Positions 47,146-56,929 are shown, counted from the stretch's first letter. The stretch is DNA of 64,000 nucleotides from Rubrivivax sp. (GCA_016707445.1 JADJHR010000003.1:434001-498000); one strand, 5' to 3'. Program-made: numbers and translations. The notes: a model not told the origin generated them from the sequence alone.

Positions 47146-48597
47146 ATGCAGACCCGCTTCGACGAAATGCATGCCCCCGATGGCCAGGTTCGTGCGCACT
47201 ACAAGATGTACGACGACTGGCTGCAGCGCCAGCCGTCCGAGCTGATGCAGGCGCGTCGCGACGAGGCCGAGGTGATCTTCCGCCGCGTGGGCATCACCTT
47301 CGCGGTCTACGGCGCCAAGGACGAGGGCGGCTCGGGCACCGAGCGCCTGATCCCCTTCGACGTCATCCCGCGCGTGATCCCGCGCCAGGAATGGGTCGAC
47401 ATGGAGGCCGGCCTGCGCCAACGTGTCAGCGCGCTCAATCGATTCATCCACGATGTCTACCACGGGCAGGAGATCCTGAAGGCCGGCATCGTGCCTGCCG
47501 ACCAGGTGCTGAACAACACGCAGTTCCGCAAGGAGATGATGGGCGTCGACGTGCCCGGCGGCATCTACTCGCATGTCTCTGGCATCGACATCGTGCGCGC
47601 GCCCAGCCTCGAGCACCCCGGCAACGGCAGCGCGCAGTACTACGTGCTGGAAGACAACCTGCGCGTACCCAGCGGCGTGAGCTACATGCTCGAGAACCGC
47701 AAGATGACGATGCGGCTGTTCCCCGAGCTGTTCGGCATGCACCGCGTGGCGCCGGTGGCGCATTATCCCGACCTGCTGCTGGAGACGCTGCGTGCGGTTT
47801 CGCCGGCCGGGCTGAACGACCCGACCGTGGTGGTGCTGACGCCCGGCATGTACAACAGCGCCTACTTCGAACACGCCTTTCTGGCGCAGCAGATGGGGGT
47901 GCAGCTGGTCGAAGGCCAGGACTTGATGGTCAAGCAGGGCTTTGTCTACATGCGCACCACGCAGGGCCCGCAGCGCGTGGACGTGATCTACCGCCGCGTC
48001 GACGACGACTTTCTCGATCCCAAGGTCTTCCGCGCCGACAGCACGCTGGGCTGTGCCGGGCTGCTGGACGTCTACCGCGCCGGCAACATCACGCTGTGCA
48101 ACGCCATCGGTACCGGCATCGCCGACGACAAGAGCATCTATCCCTACGTGCCGAAGATGATCGAGTTCTATCTCGGCGAAAAACCCATCCTGAACAACGT
48201 GCCGACCTACCTGTGTCGGCAGGCCGATGACCTGAAGTACGTGCTGGCCCACCTGCACGAGCTGGTGGTCAAGGAGGTGCACGGCGCCGGTGGCTACGGC
48301 ATGCTGGTCGGGCCGGCGGCCAGCAAGGCCGAGCTCGAGGCGTTTCGCCAGGTGCTGCTGCAGCAGCCCGGCAACTACATCGCGCAACCCACGCTCAGCC
48401 TGTCGAGTTGCCCGACCTACGTCGACAGCGGCATCGCGCCGCGCCACATCGACCTGCGGCCTTACGTGTTGTCGTCGGGCACCGAGGTGCAGACCGTGCC
48501 GGGTGGGCTGACGCGCGTGGCGCTCAAGCAAGGCTCGCTGGTCGTCAACTCGTCTCAGGGTGGCGGCACCAAGGACACCTGGGTCATGGAGGGCTGA
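47146..48597 (+). CDS. Circularly permuted type 2 ATP-grasp protein
   Basis: This 483-residue stand-alone ATP-grasp ligase contains NNTQFRKEMMGVDVPGGIYS, YYVLEDNLRVPSGVSYMLEN, VVLTPGMYNSAYFEHAFLAQ, and the C-terminal KQGSLVVNSSQGGGTKDTWV. ATG 47146 is chosen over GTG 47143 because GAGGAG (47135-47140) is 5 bases away. It is followed 5 bases later by the alpha-E gene, its usual partner. It is predicted to form amide bonds on an unknown peptide or amino acid substrate. Confidence 0.88.
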   Translation: MQTRFDEMHAPDGQVRAHYKMYDDWLQRQPSELMQARRDEAEVIFRRVGITFAVYGAKDEGGSGTERLIPFDVIPRVIPRQEWVDMEAGLRQRVSALNRFIHDVYHGQEILKAGIVPADQVLNNTQFRKEMMGVDVPGGIYSHVSGIDIVRAPSLEHPGNGSAQYYVLEDNLRVPSGVSYMLENRKMTMRLFPELFGMHRVAPVAHYPDLLLETLRAVSPAGLNDPTVVVLTPGMYNSAYFEHAFLAQQMGVQLVEGQDLMVKQGFVYMRTTQGPQRVDVIYRRVDDDFLDPKVFRADSTLGCAGLLDVYRAGNITLCNAIGTGIADDKSIYPYVPKMIEFYLGEKPILNNVPTYLCRQADDLKYVLAHLHELVVKEVHGAGGYGMLVGPAASKAELEAFRQVLLQQPGNYIAQPTLSLSSCPTYVDSGIAPRHIDLRPYVLSSGTEVQTVPGGLTRVALKQGSLVVNSSQGGGTKDTWVMEG

Positions 48598-48602
48598 CGA
48601 TC

Positions 48603-49565
48603 ATGCTGTCACGCACTGCCGATCACCTGTACTGGATGGCGCGCTACATGGAGCGCGCCGAGAACACCGCGCGCATGCTCGGTGTCAATCGAGACATGGC
48701 GCTGCTGCCGCAGTCGGCCGACGCGGCCGAAGACGGCTGGCGCGGCCTGCTGTCGATCAGCGAGCTGACCTTGAGCTTCTCGAAGCGCTACGACGAGGTC
48801 AATGCACGCAACGTCATGGACTTCATGGTGCGCGACAGCACCAACCCGTCGTCGATCCTGTCGTGTCTGCGCGCGGCGCGCGAAAACGCGCGTGCGGTGC
48901 GCGGCGCCTTGACCACCGAAGTCTGGGAGACGCAGAACCAGACCTGGCTGGAGTGCGACCGCGAATTGCGCGGTGACAGCTTCGAGCGCGACCCTTCGGC
49001 GTTTCTCGAGCGCGTCAAGGTGCGCTCGCACCTGTCGCGCGGCGTCACCGTGGGCACGATGCTGCAGGACGAGGCGCTGCACTTCCTGCGCATCGGCACC
49101 TTTCTCGAACGCGCCGACAACACCGCGCGCCTGCTCGACGTGAAGTTCCAGGCGCTGCGCAATGGTGACTTCTTCGGCGGCCAGTCGCGCCTGGAGCAGG
49201 AGGTCGACTTCTACCACTGGAGCGCGATCCTGCGTTCGGTCTCGGCCTTCGAGATCTACCGCAAGGTCTACCGCAACGTGATCGTGCCCGAGAAGGTGGC
49301 CGACCTGCTGATCCTGCGGCCCGACATGCCGCGCTCGCTGGCGGCCTGCATCGCCGAGGTGGTGAACAACCTGGACCTGGTGGCCAACGAACAAAGCGGC
49401 GAGACGCGTCGCCGCGCGGGCCGGTTGCATGCCGATCTGCGCTACAGCCGCATCGACGAGATCCTGGCCACCGGCCTGCACGCCTTCCTCACGCAGTTTC
49501 TCGACCGTGTGGGCGATCTTGGCGCCGGCATCGGGCGCGACTTCCTGGTGCCGGTGGCGGCATAA
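48603..49565 (+). CDS. Alpha-E domain protein
   Basis: This 320-residue all-helical alpha-E (DUF403) protein contains MLSRTADHLYWMARYMERAE at the start, the core LTTEVWETQNQTWLECDREL and GTFLERADNTARLLDVKF. The family's function is unproven; it is nearly always coupled to permuted ATP-grasp ligases, as here. Start ATG 48603 is 5 bases after the previous stop. It is the last of the five-gene run; a 97-base gap then precedes oligopeptidase B. Confidence 0.88.
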   Translation: MLSRTADHLYWMARYMERAENTARMLGVNRDMALLPQSADAAEDGWRGLLSISELTLSFSKRYDEVNARNVMDFMVRDSTNPSSILSCLRAARENARAVRGALTTEVWETQNQTWLECDRELRGDSFERDPSAFLERVKVRSHLSRGVTVGTMLQDEALHFLRIGTFLERADNTARLLDVKFQALRNGDFFGGQSRLEQEVDFYHWSAILRSVSAFEIYRKVYRNVIVPEKVADLLILRPDMPRSLAACIAEVVNNLDLVANEQSGETRRRAGRLHADLRYSRIDEILATGLHAFLTQFLDRVGDLGAGIGRDFLVPVAA

Positions 49566-49662
49566 GCGCGTGGGCGGCGCGGCTGTGCGCTGCCGCACGG
49601 CCGCGTGCGTCCTGCCATGGCCATGTCGCAGCGTTGGCGGCGCAGCGACCTATCATCCTTGC

Positions 49663-51951
49663 ATGTCCATCGCGTGCCTGTTGCTGCCCCTGCTGTGCGG
49701 CATGGCCTTGTCGGTCCCGGCCCTGGTGTCGGCGCAGGTGCCGGCGCAGGGGGTGGCCAGCTCGACGGCGGTCGTGGCTGCCGCGCCGCCGTCGCTGATG
49801 AACCTGCAGGCGACGCCGCCGCAGGCCGACAAGCGGCCTTTCGTCGTCAAGAGCCCCAACGGCGATCGCAATGACGACCATTACTGGCTGCGCGACGACG
49901 GCGCCAAGGTGAAGCGGCCCGAGGTGATGCGCCTGCTCGAGGCCGAGAACCGTTATACCGAGACCGTGCTGGCGCCGCTGAAAGGCCTGCGCGAGCGTCT
50001 GTACCGCGAGATGGTGGCGCGCGTGAAGGCCGACGAGAGCTCGTTGCCGGTCTACGACCGCGGATGGTGGGTCTGGCGCCAGTACGAAGCCGGCCTCGAC
50101 CAGCCGCGCTGGATGCGCCGGCGCGGCACGCCCGAGGCGCCGGACGCCGGCGCCCGCGCCGAGGTGCTGCTGGACCTGCCGCAACAGGCCATCGCGCAGA
50201 GCTACTACGCGCTCGGCCAGTACCAGCTCAGCCCCGACGGGCAGTGGCTGGCCTGGACCGAAGATGTGCTCGGGCGCGGTGCCTACGACCTGTACATCCA
50301 GAACCTGAAGTCACGCCGGCTGGAGCCCGAGCGCATCCGCGGCGTGCTGGAGGGCGTGGTCTGGGCGGCCGACAGCCGCACGCTGTTCTACGTCCGGCAG
50401 GACCCGGTCACGCTGCACAGCGGCGCGGTGATGCGCCATCAGCGTGGCAGCGACCCCGCACGCGATGCGCTGGTGCACGACGAGGCTGACAAGACCTTGT
50501 TCGTCGGTCTGCGCAGCAGCGCCTCGCGCCGTTACGTGCTGATCGACATCTTCGGCAGCGACACTGCCGAACTGCGTGCGCTGCCCAGCGATGCACCCGA
50601 ACAGCCGGCGCGCGTGATCTTCGAGCGCCGCCCCGGCGTGCGCCTGCAGGCCGATCACCTCGACCAGCGCTGGGTGTTGCGCACCAACGAGGACGCACCC
50701 AACTTCCGCTTGCTCGAGGTGCCCGAGTCCGCCATCGTGCAGCGTGAGCGCTGGCGCACGCTGGTGGCCGCGCGCGACGACGCGACGATCGAGTCCTTCG
50801 ACCTCTTCGAACAGGGGCTGGCGATCGAAGAGCGTGTCCAGGCGCGGCGCCGGGTGCGCCTGTTCGACCGTGCCGGCAAGGAGCTGCGCGTGGTCGACGG
50901 CGGCGACGCGGCGATGGCCGCACTGGGCGAGAACCGCGACGCGCAGGCGGCCTTCGTGCAGGTGATCGTGCAGTCGATGGTGCGCCCGCCGGCGACCTAC
51001 GACGTGGCACTGGCCAATGGCCGCGAGCTGCTGCGCCGGCAGGACCTGGTCAGGGGCTACGACCCCGAGCTCTACCGCACGCAGGGCCTGTGGGCGCCGG
51101 CGCGCGATGGCGTGCGGGTGCCGGTCACACTGGCCTGGCGGCCCGACCGTGTACGCCGCGACGGCACGGCGCCCTTGCTGATCGAGGCCTACGGGGCCTA
51201 TGGCGACAACTACGACCCCGAGTTCGCGGCGCACCGGCTGTCGCTGCTCGAGCGTGGCTTCGTGATCGCGATCGCCCATGTGCGCGGCGGTGGCGAACTC
51301 GGCCAGACCTGGTACGACGCCGGCCGGCTGATGAACAAGCTGCGCAGCGCCGATGACGTGCTCGACGTCGTCGACCACCTGCTGGCCGAACGCTGGGGCG
51401 CGGCCGACAAGGTGTTTGCCCAGGGCGCCTCGGCCGGCGGCCTGCTGATGGGCATGCTGGCCAACCGCGCCGGCCCGCGGTTTCGCGCGCTGGCGCTCGA
51501 CGTGCCGTTCGTCGACGTGCTGACCACCATGCTCGATGCGTCGATCCCGCTCACCACCAACGAATGGGGCGAGTGGGGCGACCCGCGCGACAAGGCCGCC
51601 TACGACTACCTGCTGAGCTATTCACCGTACGACAACATTGCGGCGCAACCGTATCCGGCCATGCTGGTGACCACAGCGCTGTGGGACACGCGCGTGCAGT
51701 TCCACGAACCCGCCAAGTACGTGGCGAGGCTGCGCGCCACCAAGACCGACCGCAACCCGCTGCTGCTGCACGTGGAAATGAACGCCGGGCATGCCGGCGC
51801 GGCCGGTCGTTTCGAGCGACCGCGCCACTGGGCGCGCCAGTACGCCTTCTTTCTCGACCTGGCCGGCCTGGCCGCCGCCGCAGCGCCTGCCGCACCCGAG
51901 CCTGCGCTGGGGCCCGGCGAGGCGCTGCGGTCGATCAAGCTGACCCGTTGA
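49663..51951 (+). CDS. S9-family peptidase, oligopeptidase B-like, exported
   Basis: This 762-residue serine peptidase is predicted to cleave peptides after basic residues. It has a signal peptide (MSIACLLLPLLCGMALSVPA) and a propeller domain. The C-terminal hydrolase has LLIEAYGAYGDNYDPEF, AHVRGGGELGQTWYDAGRL, nucleophile Ser in FAQGASAGGLLMG, Asp in ALWDTRVQFHEP, and His in NAGHAGAAGR. Most oligopeptidase B enzymes are cytoplasmic, so the signal peptide is notable. It follows the ATP-grasp/alpha-E cluster in the same direction, 97 bases on, which may be chance. Confidence 0.87.
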   Translation: MSIACLLLPLLCGMALSVPALVSAQVPAQGVASSTAVVAAAPPSLMNLQATPPQADKRPFVVKSPNGDRNDDHYWLRDDGAKVKRPEVMRLLEAENRYTETVLAPLKGLRERLYREMVARVKADESSLPVYDRGWWVWRQYEAGLDQPRWMRRRGTPEAPDAGARAEVLLDLPQQAIAQSYYALGQYQLSPDGQWLAWTEDVLGRGAYDLYIQNLKSRRLEPERIRGVLEGVVWAADSRTLFYVRQDPVTLHSGAVMRHQRGSDPARDALVHDEADKTLFVGLRSSASRRYVLIDIFGSDTAELRALPSDAPEQPARVIFERRPGVRLQADHLDQRWVLRTNEDAPNFRLLEVPESAIVQRERWRTLVAARDDATIESFDLFEQGLAIEERVQARRRVRLFDRAGKELRVVDGGDAAMAALGENRDAQAAFVQVIVQSMVRPPATYDVALANGRELLRRQDLVRGYDPELYRTQGLWAPARDGVRVPVTLAWRPDRVRRDGTAPLLIEAYGAYGDNYDPEFAAHRLSLLERGFVIAIAHVRGGGELGQTWYDAGRLMNKLRSADDVLDVVDHLLAERWGAADKVFAQGASAGGLLMGMLANRAGPRFRALALDVPFVDVLTTMLDASIPLTTNEWGEWGDPRDKAAYDYLLSYSPYDNIAAQPYPAMLVTTALWDTRVQFHEPAKYVARLRATKTDRNPLLLHVEMNAGHAGAAGRFERPRHWARQYAFFLDLAGLAAAAAPAAPEPALGPGEALRSIKLTR

Positions 51952-51960
51952 ACCCAAGCG

Positions 51961-52605
51961 ATGTCCCAATTGTTCGAAGTCCATCCCCACAACCCGCAAC
52001 CGCGGCTGCTGAAGCAGGCCGCGCAGATCCTGCGCGATGGCGGGGTGGTGGCGGTGCCCACCGATTCCAGCTATGCCCTGGTGTGCCGGCTCGACGACAA
52101 GGCCGCAGTCGAACAGCTGCGCCGCATCCGCCAGGTCGACGACAAGCACCATCTGACGCTGCTGTGCCGCGACCTGTCGGAACTGGCCAGCTACGCCCGC
52201 GTGGACAACCGCCAGTACCGCTTGCTCAAGCTGGGCACGCCCGGGCCTTACACCTTCATCCTCGAGGCCACCAAGGAGGTGCCGCGTCGCGTCAGCCACC
52301 CGTCAAGGCGCACCATCGGCCTGCGCGTGCCCGAGCATCGGGCGCTGCAGGAGTTGCTGGCGCTGTTCGGTGAACCCTTGATCGGCACCACGCTGATCCC
52401 GCCGGGCGAGACCGAACCTTTGAACGACGCCAGTGAGATCCGAGAGCGCTTCCAGAAGGTGGTGCAGGCGGTGGTCGACGCCGGTGCCTGCCCGATGGCA
52501 CCGACCACCGTGGTCGATCTGAGCGGCGACGAGCCCAGCGTGCTGCGCCTGGGCCGCGGTGACCCCGCCAGGCTCGGCTTGACGAGCCTCGATACGTCGA
52601 CCTGA
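51961..52605 (+). CDS. YciO/Sua5-family threonylcarbamoyladenylate synthase-like protein
   Basis: This 214-residue protein of the Sua5/YciO/YrdC superfamily has GGVVAVPTDSSYALVCRLDD, LTLLCRDLSELASYARVDN, TPGPYTFILEATKEVPRRV, and PSRRTIGLRVPEHRALQEL, matching YciO more closely than essential TsaC. It binds nucleotide and possibly threonylcarbamoyl-AMP; the true role of YciO is uncertain. It starts 9 bases after the peptidase stop. Confidence 0.85.
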   Translation: MSQLFEVHPHNPQPRLLKQAAQILRDGGVVAVPTDSSYALVCRLDDKAAVEQLRRIRQVDDKHHLTLLCRDLSELASYARVDNRQYRLLKLGTPGPYTFILEATKEVPRRVSHPSRRTIGLRVPEHRALQELLALFGEPLIGTTLIPPGETEPLNDASEIRERFQKVVQAVVDAGACPMAPTTVVDLSGDEPSVLRLGRGDPARLGLTSLDTST

Positions 52606-52624
52606 AGCCCGGGTCGGCAGGCGG

Positions 52625-52972
52625 CTACAGCGCTGCCGTAACCACCATCTCCACCTTCCATTCGGGGCGCGCCAGCGCGGCCTGCACGGTGGCGCGAGGT
52701 GGCGTCTGGCCGGGCAGCACCCAGGCTTCCCAGACCTCGTTCATCGCGGCGAAGTCGGCCAGGTCGGCCAGGAAGATCTGGCAGCGCAGAATCTTGCCCT
52801 TGTCGCTGCCGGCGCGCGCCAGCAGCGCGTCGATGGCGGCCAGCACTTGCTGCACCTGGCCGCGGATGTCCTGCGAGCCGTCGTCGGCCACCTGGCCGGC
52901 CAGGTAGCAGACGCCGTTGTGCACAGCCATTTCCGACATGCGCGGGCCGACGTCGAAGCGTTGAACCATCAT
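52625..52972 (-). CDS. RidA/YjgF-family protein (second)
   Basis: This 115-residue protein of the RidA superfamily (YjgH/TdcF-like) reads [59 protein letters not shown] and [20 protein letters not shown]. Residues ~92-93 (RATVQA) hold the usual RidA arginine. Start ATG 52972 with AAAGGAC 6 bases upstream overlaps the plsY stop by four bases (ATGA), so it is co-translated with plsY. Confidence 0.87.
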   Translation of the reverse strand: MMVQRFDVGPRMSEMAVHNGVCYLAGQVADDGSQDIRGQVQQVLAAIDALLARAGSDKGKILRCQIFLADLADFAAMNEVWEAWVLPGQTPPRATVQAALARPEWKVEMVVTAAL

Positions 52973-53682
52973 TTGTGTCCTTTGCGATGCCCGCGCGCCG
53001 GCGGATGGCGATGGGGCTGTGAATGTCCATGAGGCGGGGGCTTGTTCGCTGCCGTCGTGGCGGTGCCCGGGTGGGTCTTCTGGCCGAGGCGCGATTCGGT
53101 GCCGGCCAGTAGCTTGCGGATGTTGCCTTCGTGGCGCCACACCAGCAGCAGGCTCATCACGATCAGCGGCAGCACCATCGGTCCGGGGCCCCAGATCAGC
53201 AGTTGGTAGAACGGAGCGAACAGCGCGGCCACCAGCGAGGCCAGCGACGAATAGCGGAAGAAGAACGCAATGATCAGCCAGCTGACCAGCGTGGCCAGGC
53301 CCAGCCAGGGGTTCAGCCCCATCAGCACGCCGGCCGCCGTGGCCACGCCCTTGCCGCCCCGGAAGCGGAAGAACAGCGGCCACAGGTGGCCGACGAAGGC
53401 GGCCAGACCGACCCAGGCCACCGTGGTCTCGCCCCAGCCGAAACGCGGCGCCAGCAACAGTGCCACCAGGACCGGCACATAGCCCTTCAGTGCGTCCAGC
53501 GCCAGCGTGAGCACCGCCGCGGCCTTGTTGCCCGAGCGCAGCACGTTGGTGGCGCCGGGATTCTTCGAGCCGTAGCTGCGCGGGTCGGACAGGCCCATCA
53601 CGCGGCTGACGATGACGGCAAACGACAGCGATCCGACGAGGTAGGCGACGAGCACCGCAAGGGCGCTGGGCAGGTAGGTCAT
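52969..53682 (-). CDS. plsY: Glycerol-3-phosphate acyltransferase PlsY
   Basis: This 237-residue inner-membrane enzyme transfers acyl from acyl-phosphate to glycerol 3-phosphate, the first step of phospholipid synthesis. PlsY motifs: [53 protein letters not shown], and [20 protein letters not shown] 53682 begins a membrane helix at once; a TTG two codons earlier is possible. The C-terminus has a His/Pro-rich tail beyond the usual end ([20 protein letters not shown]), an oddity. First of plsY-ridA. Confidence 0.9.
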   Translation of the reverse strand: MTYLPSALAVLVAYLVGSLSFAVIVSRVMGLSDPRSYGSKNPGATNVLRSGNKAAAVLTLALDALKGYVPVLVALLLAPRFGWGETTVAWVGLAAFVGHLWPLFFRFRGGKGVATAAGVLMGLNPWLGLATLVSWLIIAFFFRYSSLASLVAALFAPFYQLLIWGPGPMVLPLIVMSLLLVWRHEGNIRKLLAGTESRLGQKTHPGTATTAANKPPPHGHSQPHRHPPARGHRKGHK

Positions 53683-53787
53683 GGACAACGAAAGAGGGCT
53701 GCCGAAGCAGCCCTTGTGCGAAAGCGGCCGTGAGGCTGCCGAGTTTACGCCGCGGCCCTGTGCGAGCCTCGGCCGCGCCTGCTGACC

Positions 53788-55200
53788 CTAGCCGCGCCCG
53801 CGCGGTGGGTTGCCGCCGCCAGGGCGCGGTGTGCGGCCGGAGCTCGGGCCCTGGCTCTGACCACTGCGCGCTCCGCCTGCACCGCCCGCAGGCCGGCCAC
53901 CGGCCGACGGGCGTCCGCCGCCACCGCCGGGCCGAGGTGCGGGTCGGCCACCGCCGCCCGCGCGCCCGCCGCCAAAGCCGCCGCCGGCATTGCGCCGCGT
54001 GCCGCCGACGCCGATCGTCATGCGGCCCAGCACGATCGGCTCGGCCCGTTCGCCGGCCGGTGCCTCGAAGCCGGGGATGGTCTCGCGCGGCACGCTGCGC
54101 TTGATCAGCCGCTCGATGTCCTTCAGGAAGATCTCTTCGTCCAGGCAGACCAGCGAGATCGCCTCGCCGGTGGCGCCGGCACGGCCGGTGCGGCCGATGC
54201 GGTGCACGTAGTCTTCCGGCACGTTGGGCAGCTCGAAGTTGACGACGTGGGGCAGCTGGTCGATGTCGATGCCGCGCGCCGCGATGTCGGTGGCCACCAG
54301 CACCTGCAGGTCACCGCTCTTGAAGTCGGCCAGCGCCTTGGTGCGCGCGCCCTGGCTCTTGTTGCCGTGGATCGCCATCGCCGTGATGCCGTGGTCGTTG
54401 AGGTATTCGGCCAGCCGGTTGCAGCCATGCTTCATGCGCGTGAAGACCAGCACCTGGTGCCAGTCGCCCGACTTGATCAGGTGCGCCAGCAATTCCTTCT
54501 TGCGTTCGCGGCCCACCGGATGCACCTTCTGCGCAATGAGGTCGGCGGTGGCATTGCGGCGCGCCACCTCGACCAGCACCGGCGCATTGAGCAACCGGTC
54601 GGCCAGGGCCTTGATCTCGTCGCTGAAGGTGGCGCTGAACAGCAGGCTCTGCTTCTTGGCCGGCACCACGGCCAGCACCTTCTTGATGTCGTGGATGAAG
54701 CCCATGTCGAGCATGCGGTCGGCTTCGTCGAGCACGAAGATCTCGACCTGGCCCAGGTCCAGCGTGCGCTGGCCGTGGTGGTCGAGCAGGCGGCCCGGCG
54801 TGGCCACCAGGATGTCGACACCGCGGCGCAGCTTGTCGATCTGCGGCTGCATGCCGACGCCGCCGAACATGACCATGCTGGTCAGCGGCAGGTGCTTGCC
54901 ATACACGCGCACACTTTCTTCCACCTGGGCCGCGAGCTCTCGCGTCGGCGTCAGGATCAGTGCGCGGATCGGCACGCGGCCGCGCGCATCGCGCTTGGCT
55001 GGCATGGCCATCAGGCGCTGCAGCATGGGCAGCACGAAGCCGGCGGTCTTGCCGGTGCCGGTCTGGGCGCCGGCCAGCAGGTCGCCGCCTTGCAGCACGG
55101 CGGGTATGGCTTGCGCCTGGATCGGTGTGGGGGTGTCGTAGCCCTGTTCGTGAACGGCGCGCAGTAGCGGCTCGGAGAGTCCGAGGTCCTTGAAATGCAT
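53788..55200 (-). CDS. rhlE: DEAD-box RNA helicase RhlE
   Basis: This 470-residue ATP-dependent RNA helicase has the Q-motif and Walker A ([18 protein letters not shown]), DEAD motif in [20 protein letters not shown] in [11 protein letters not shown], and [10 protein letters not shown]. The C-terminal ~100 residues are glycine-, arginine- and proline-rich ([20 protein letters not shown]), an RNA-binding tail common to RhlE proteins of Burkholderiales. Start ATG 55200. The 152 bases upstream up to the IS flank (55354) hold no gene. Confidence 0.92.
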   Translation of the reverse strand: MHFKDLGLSEPLLRAVHEQGYDTPTPIQAQAIPAVLQGGDLLAGAQTGTGKTAGFVLPMLQRLMAMPAKRDARGRVPIRALILTPTRELAAQVEESVRVYGKHLPLTSMVMFGGVGMQPQIDKLRRGVDILVATPGRLLDHHGQRTLDLGQVEIFVLDEADRMLDMGFIHDIKKVLAVVPAKKQSLLFSATFSDEIKALADRLLNAPVLVEVARRNATADLIAQKVHPVGRERKKELLAHLIKSGDWHQVLVFTRMKHGCNRLAEYLNDHGITAMAIHGNKSQGARTKALADFKSGDLQVLVATDIAARGIDIDQLPHVVNFELPNVPEDYVHRIGRTGRAGATGEAISLVCLDEEIFLKDIERLIKRSVPRETIPGFEAPAGERAEPIVLGRMTIGVGGTRRNAGGGFGGGRAGGGGRPAPRPGGGGGRPSAGGRPAGGAGGARSGQSQGPSSGRTPRPGGGNPPRGRG

Positions 55201-55353
55201 GGGATTGGGCCCGGATGGGGCCTTCGGTCGCTGCCCGCCGTCGCCCTGGAAGGGCGCACCAGTCTAGGGGCGCGGGGAGGAGAAAGAGGCCGGGTTCGGC
55301 CGCACCGCGGCAGACTGGGCAACGCGGCGCGGGCGAAGTGTACGCTGTACGCG

Positions 55354-55368
55354 CTCAAGCCGCACTGC
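55354..55368. repeat. Target-site duplication, left copy
   Basis: CTCAAGCCGCACTGC lies directly outside the left end of the insertion element and is repeated exactly at 56899-56913. A perfect 15-bp match across 1,530 bases indicates duplicated target DNA from transposition. Confidence 0.85.
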
Positions 55369-55450
55369 TGTGAGCCCCAAACGGTAGTGTCCCCTTCGCC
55401 CCAGATAGAAGTGTCCCCTTGCGAGCAGCGAGGAGACAGAGGTGTGCGAG

Positions 55451-56650
55451 ATGGGGGAGAGGCTGATGAGTCAGAAGGAAGCGCAGCGGTACGCGGTTGT
55501 GCAGCGGCTGGTGGCGAGCGAGATGAGCCAAGCGCAGGCTGCGCTGGTATTGGGTATATCGGTACGGCAGGTCAAAAGGCTGTGCCGGCGAGTTCGCGAG
55601 CAGGGGCCAGCGGGCTGGTCTCGCGCAAGCGCGGCGTTCCGAGCAACCGGCGGATCGCGCCCTTGGAGCGCGAGCAATTCGTCGCGCTGGTGCGCCAGCA
55701 CTACGCCGACTTCGGCCCCGAGCTGGCGCGCGAGTACCTGGCGCGAGATCACGGCTTTGTCTACAGCACCGAGACGCTCCGCGGCTGGATAATCGAAGCC
55801 GGGCTGTGGAAGGCCCGGCTGCGCCGGGCCAAGCGCGTGCACAGCCCGCGCGAGCGCCGCGCCTGCGTGGGCGAGTTGGTGCAGATCGACGGCAGCCACC
55901 ACGACTGGTTCGAGGGCCGTGCTGACAAGTGCTGCTTGATCGCCTTCATCGACGACGCTACAGGCCAGGTGCTTGGCGCGAAGTTCTCGCCACAGGAAAC
56001 CACCGAGGCGTACTTCGCCGTGCTGCACGAGGTCGTACAGCGCCACGGCGCGCCGTTGGCCCTGTACAGCGACCGCCACGGCATCTTCACCAAATCCGAC
56101 CCCGAAGACCCCAAGCCGACGCAGTTCGAGCGCGCGTTGCTGCAGCTTCACATCGAGCCCATCTGCGCCCACACGCCACAAGCCAAGGGGCCGGGTGGAG
56201 CGGCTGTTCCAGACGCTGCAAGACCGCCTGTGCAAAGCACTGCGGCTGCAAGGCATCGCAGGCATCGAGCAAGCCAACGAATGGCTGGGCACGTACTTGC
56301 AACAGCACAACCGGCGCTTCGCCGTGGCACCGCGCGAGGCGGCTGATCTGCACCAGCCCTGGCGCGGCACGAGCCAGGCGCTGCGCGAGATTTGCGCGCT
56401 GCACCACCAGCGTCAACTCAGCGCCCAGGGTGCTTGCCGCTTCGAGGGGCAAGGTGCTGCAAATCGAGCCCGCTCAGCCGCACGCGCCAGCAGCGCGCGA
56501 TGGTCGACATCGTGCAGCATGCTGACGGCGAACTCGGCCTGAGTTACCGGGGCGGCGCTTGCGGCACCGGCAATTCGCTTGTCACGAGCACCTGAGCCGG
56601 GGCAAAGGAGCTGACGCCAAGACGCTGGACGACAAACTCAGCCGCTGCGC
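55451..56650 (+). pseudogene. ISNCY-type transposase, at least five frameshifts
   Basis: The protein is readable in pieces. First MSQKEAQRYAVVQRLV and an HTH (SQAQAALVLGISVRQVKRLC), then LEREQFVALVRQHYADFGPE, the catalytic core with VQIDGSHHDWFEGRADKCCL and LYSDRHGIFTKSDPE, then VERLFQTLQDRLCKALRLQG, and a C-terminal RHRQFACHEHLSRGKGADAK. Frame changes occur at G-runs 55603-55606 (one G short), 56187-56190 (one G extra) and 56446-56449 (one G extra), and further ones near 56490 and 56560. The core acidic residues appear present, but no full protein can be made. Confidence 0.8.
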
Positions 56651-56767
56651 AGGGCCGCCGACCCTGAGCGCGAGCGGCTGGCCGCTTGAAGTCGGAACTG
56701 GCGTTCCAGGACAGCCAGCGCGCACACGGCGTCTATCGACCAGATACACCACCCATCGTGGCGGCGC

Positions 56768-56818
56768 GCGTTGCGGCGGGCCGCTCCGGGCTTGGCCCTG
56801 CGCAGCCCGCCGCAACGC
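56768..56818. terminator. Perfect 14-bp inverted repeat inside the IS right end
   Basis: GCGTTGCGGCGGGC and GCCCGCCGCAACGC form a perfect 14-bp stem with a 23-base loop, downstream of the transposase frame and followed by AAAAGCGG. It may end transposase or incoming transcription. There is no T-run on the plus strand, so intrinsic termination is uncertain. Confidence 0.45.
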
Positions 56819-56898
56819 AAAAGCGGCCCTGACCTCCGCCGCCCTCAAGGGACATCTCTATCTGGTGCGAAGGGGGACATTTCTACTTTGGGTTGACA

Positions 56899-56913
56899 CT
56901 CAAGCCGCACTGC
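56899..56913. repeat. Target-site duplication, right copy
   Basis: CTCAAGCCGCACTGC is an exact copy of 55354-55368 and sits directly outside the right end of the insertion element, 16 bases before the stop end of the next gene. Confidence 0.85.
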
Positions 56914-56929
56914 GCACGGCGGCCCAGCC

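Larger units (their letters stand above)
55369..56898 (+). mobile_element. ISNCY/IS1202-like insertion sequence, 1,530 bp
   Basis: The ends are imperfect inverted repeats: left TGTGAGCCCCAAACGGTAGT, right (reversed) TGTCAACCCAAAGTAGAAAT, both followed by GTCCCC and CAGATAGA-containing sequence. Perfect 15-bp direct repeats flank it. The transposase inside is broken by several frameshifts. It lies between rhlE and a small membrane-protein gene, both pointing the same way, and interrupts neither. Long target duplications are known for the IS1202 group, which fits. Confidence 0.85.
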
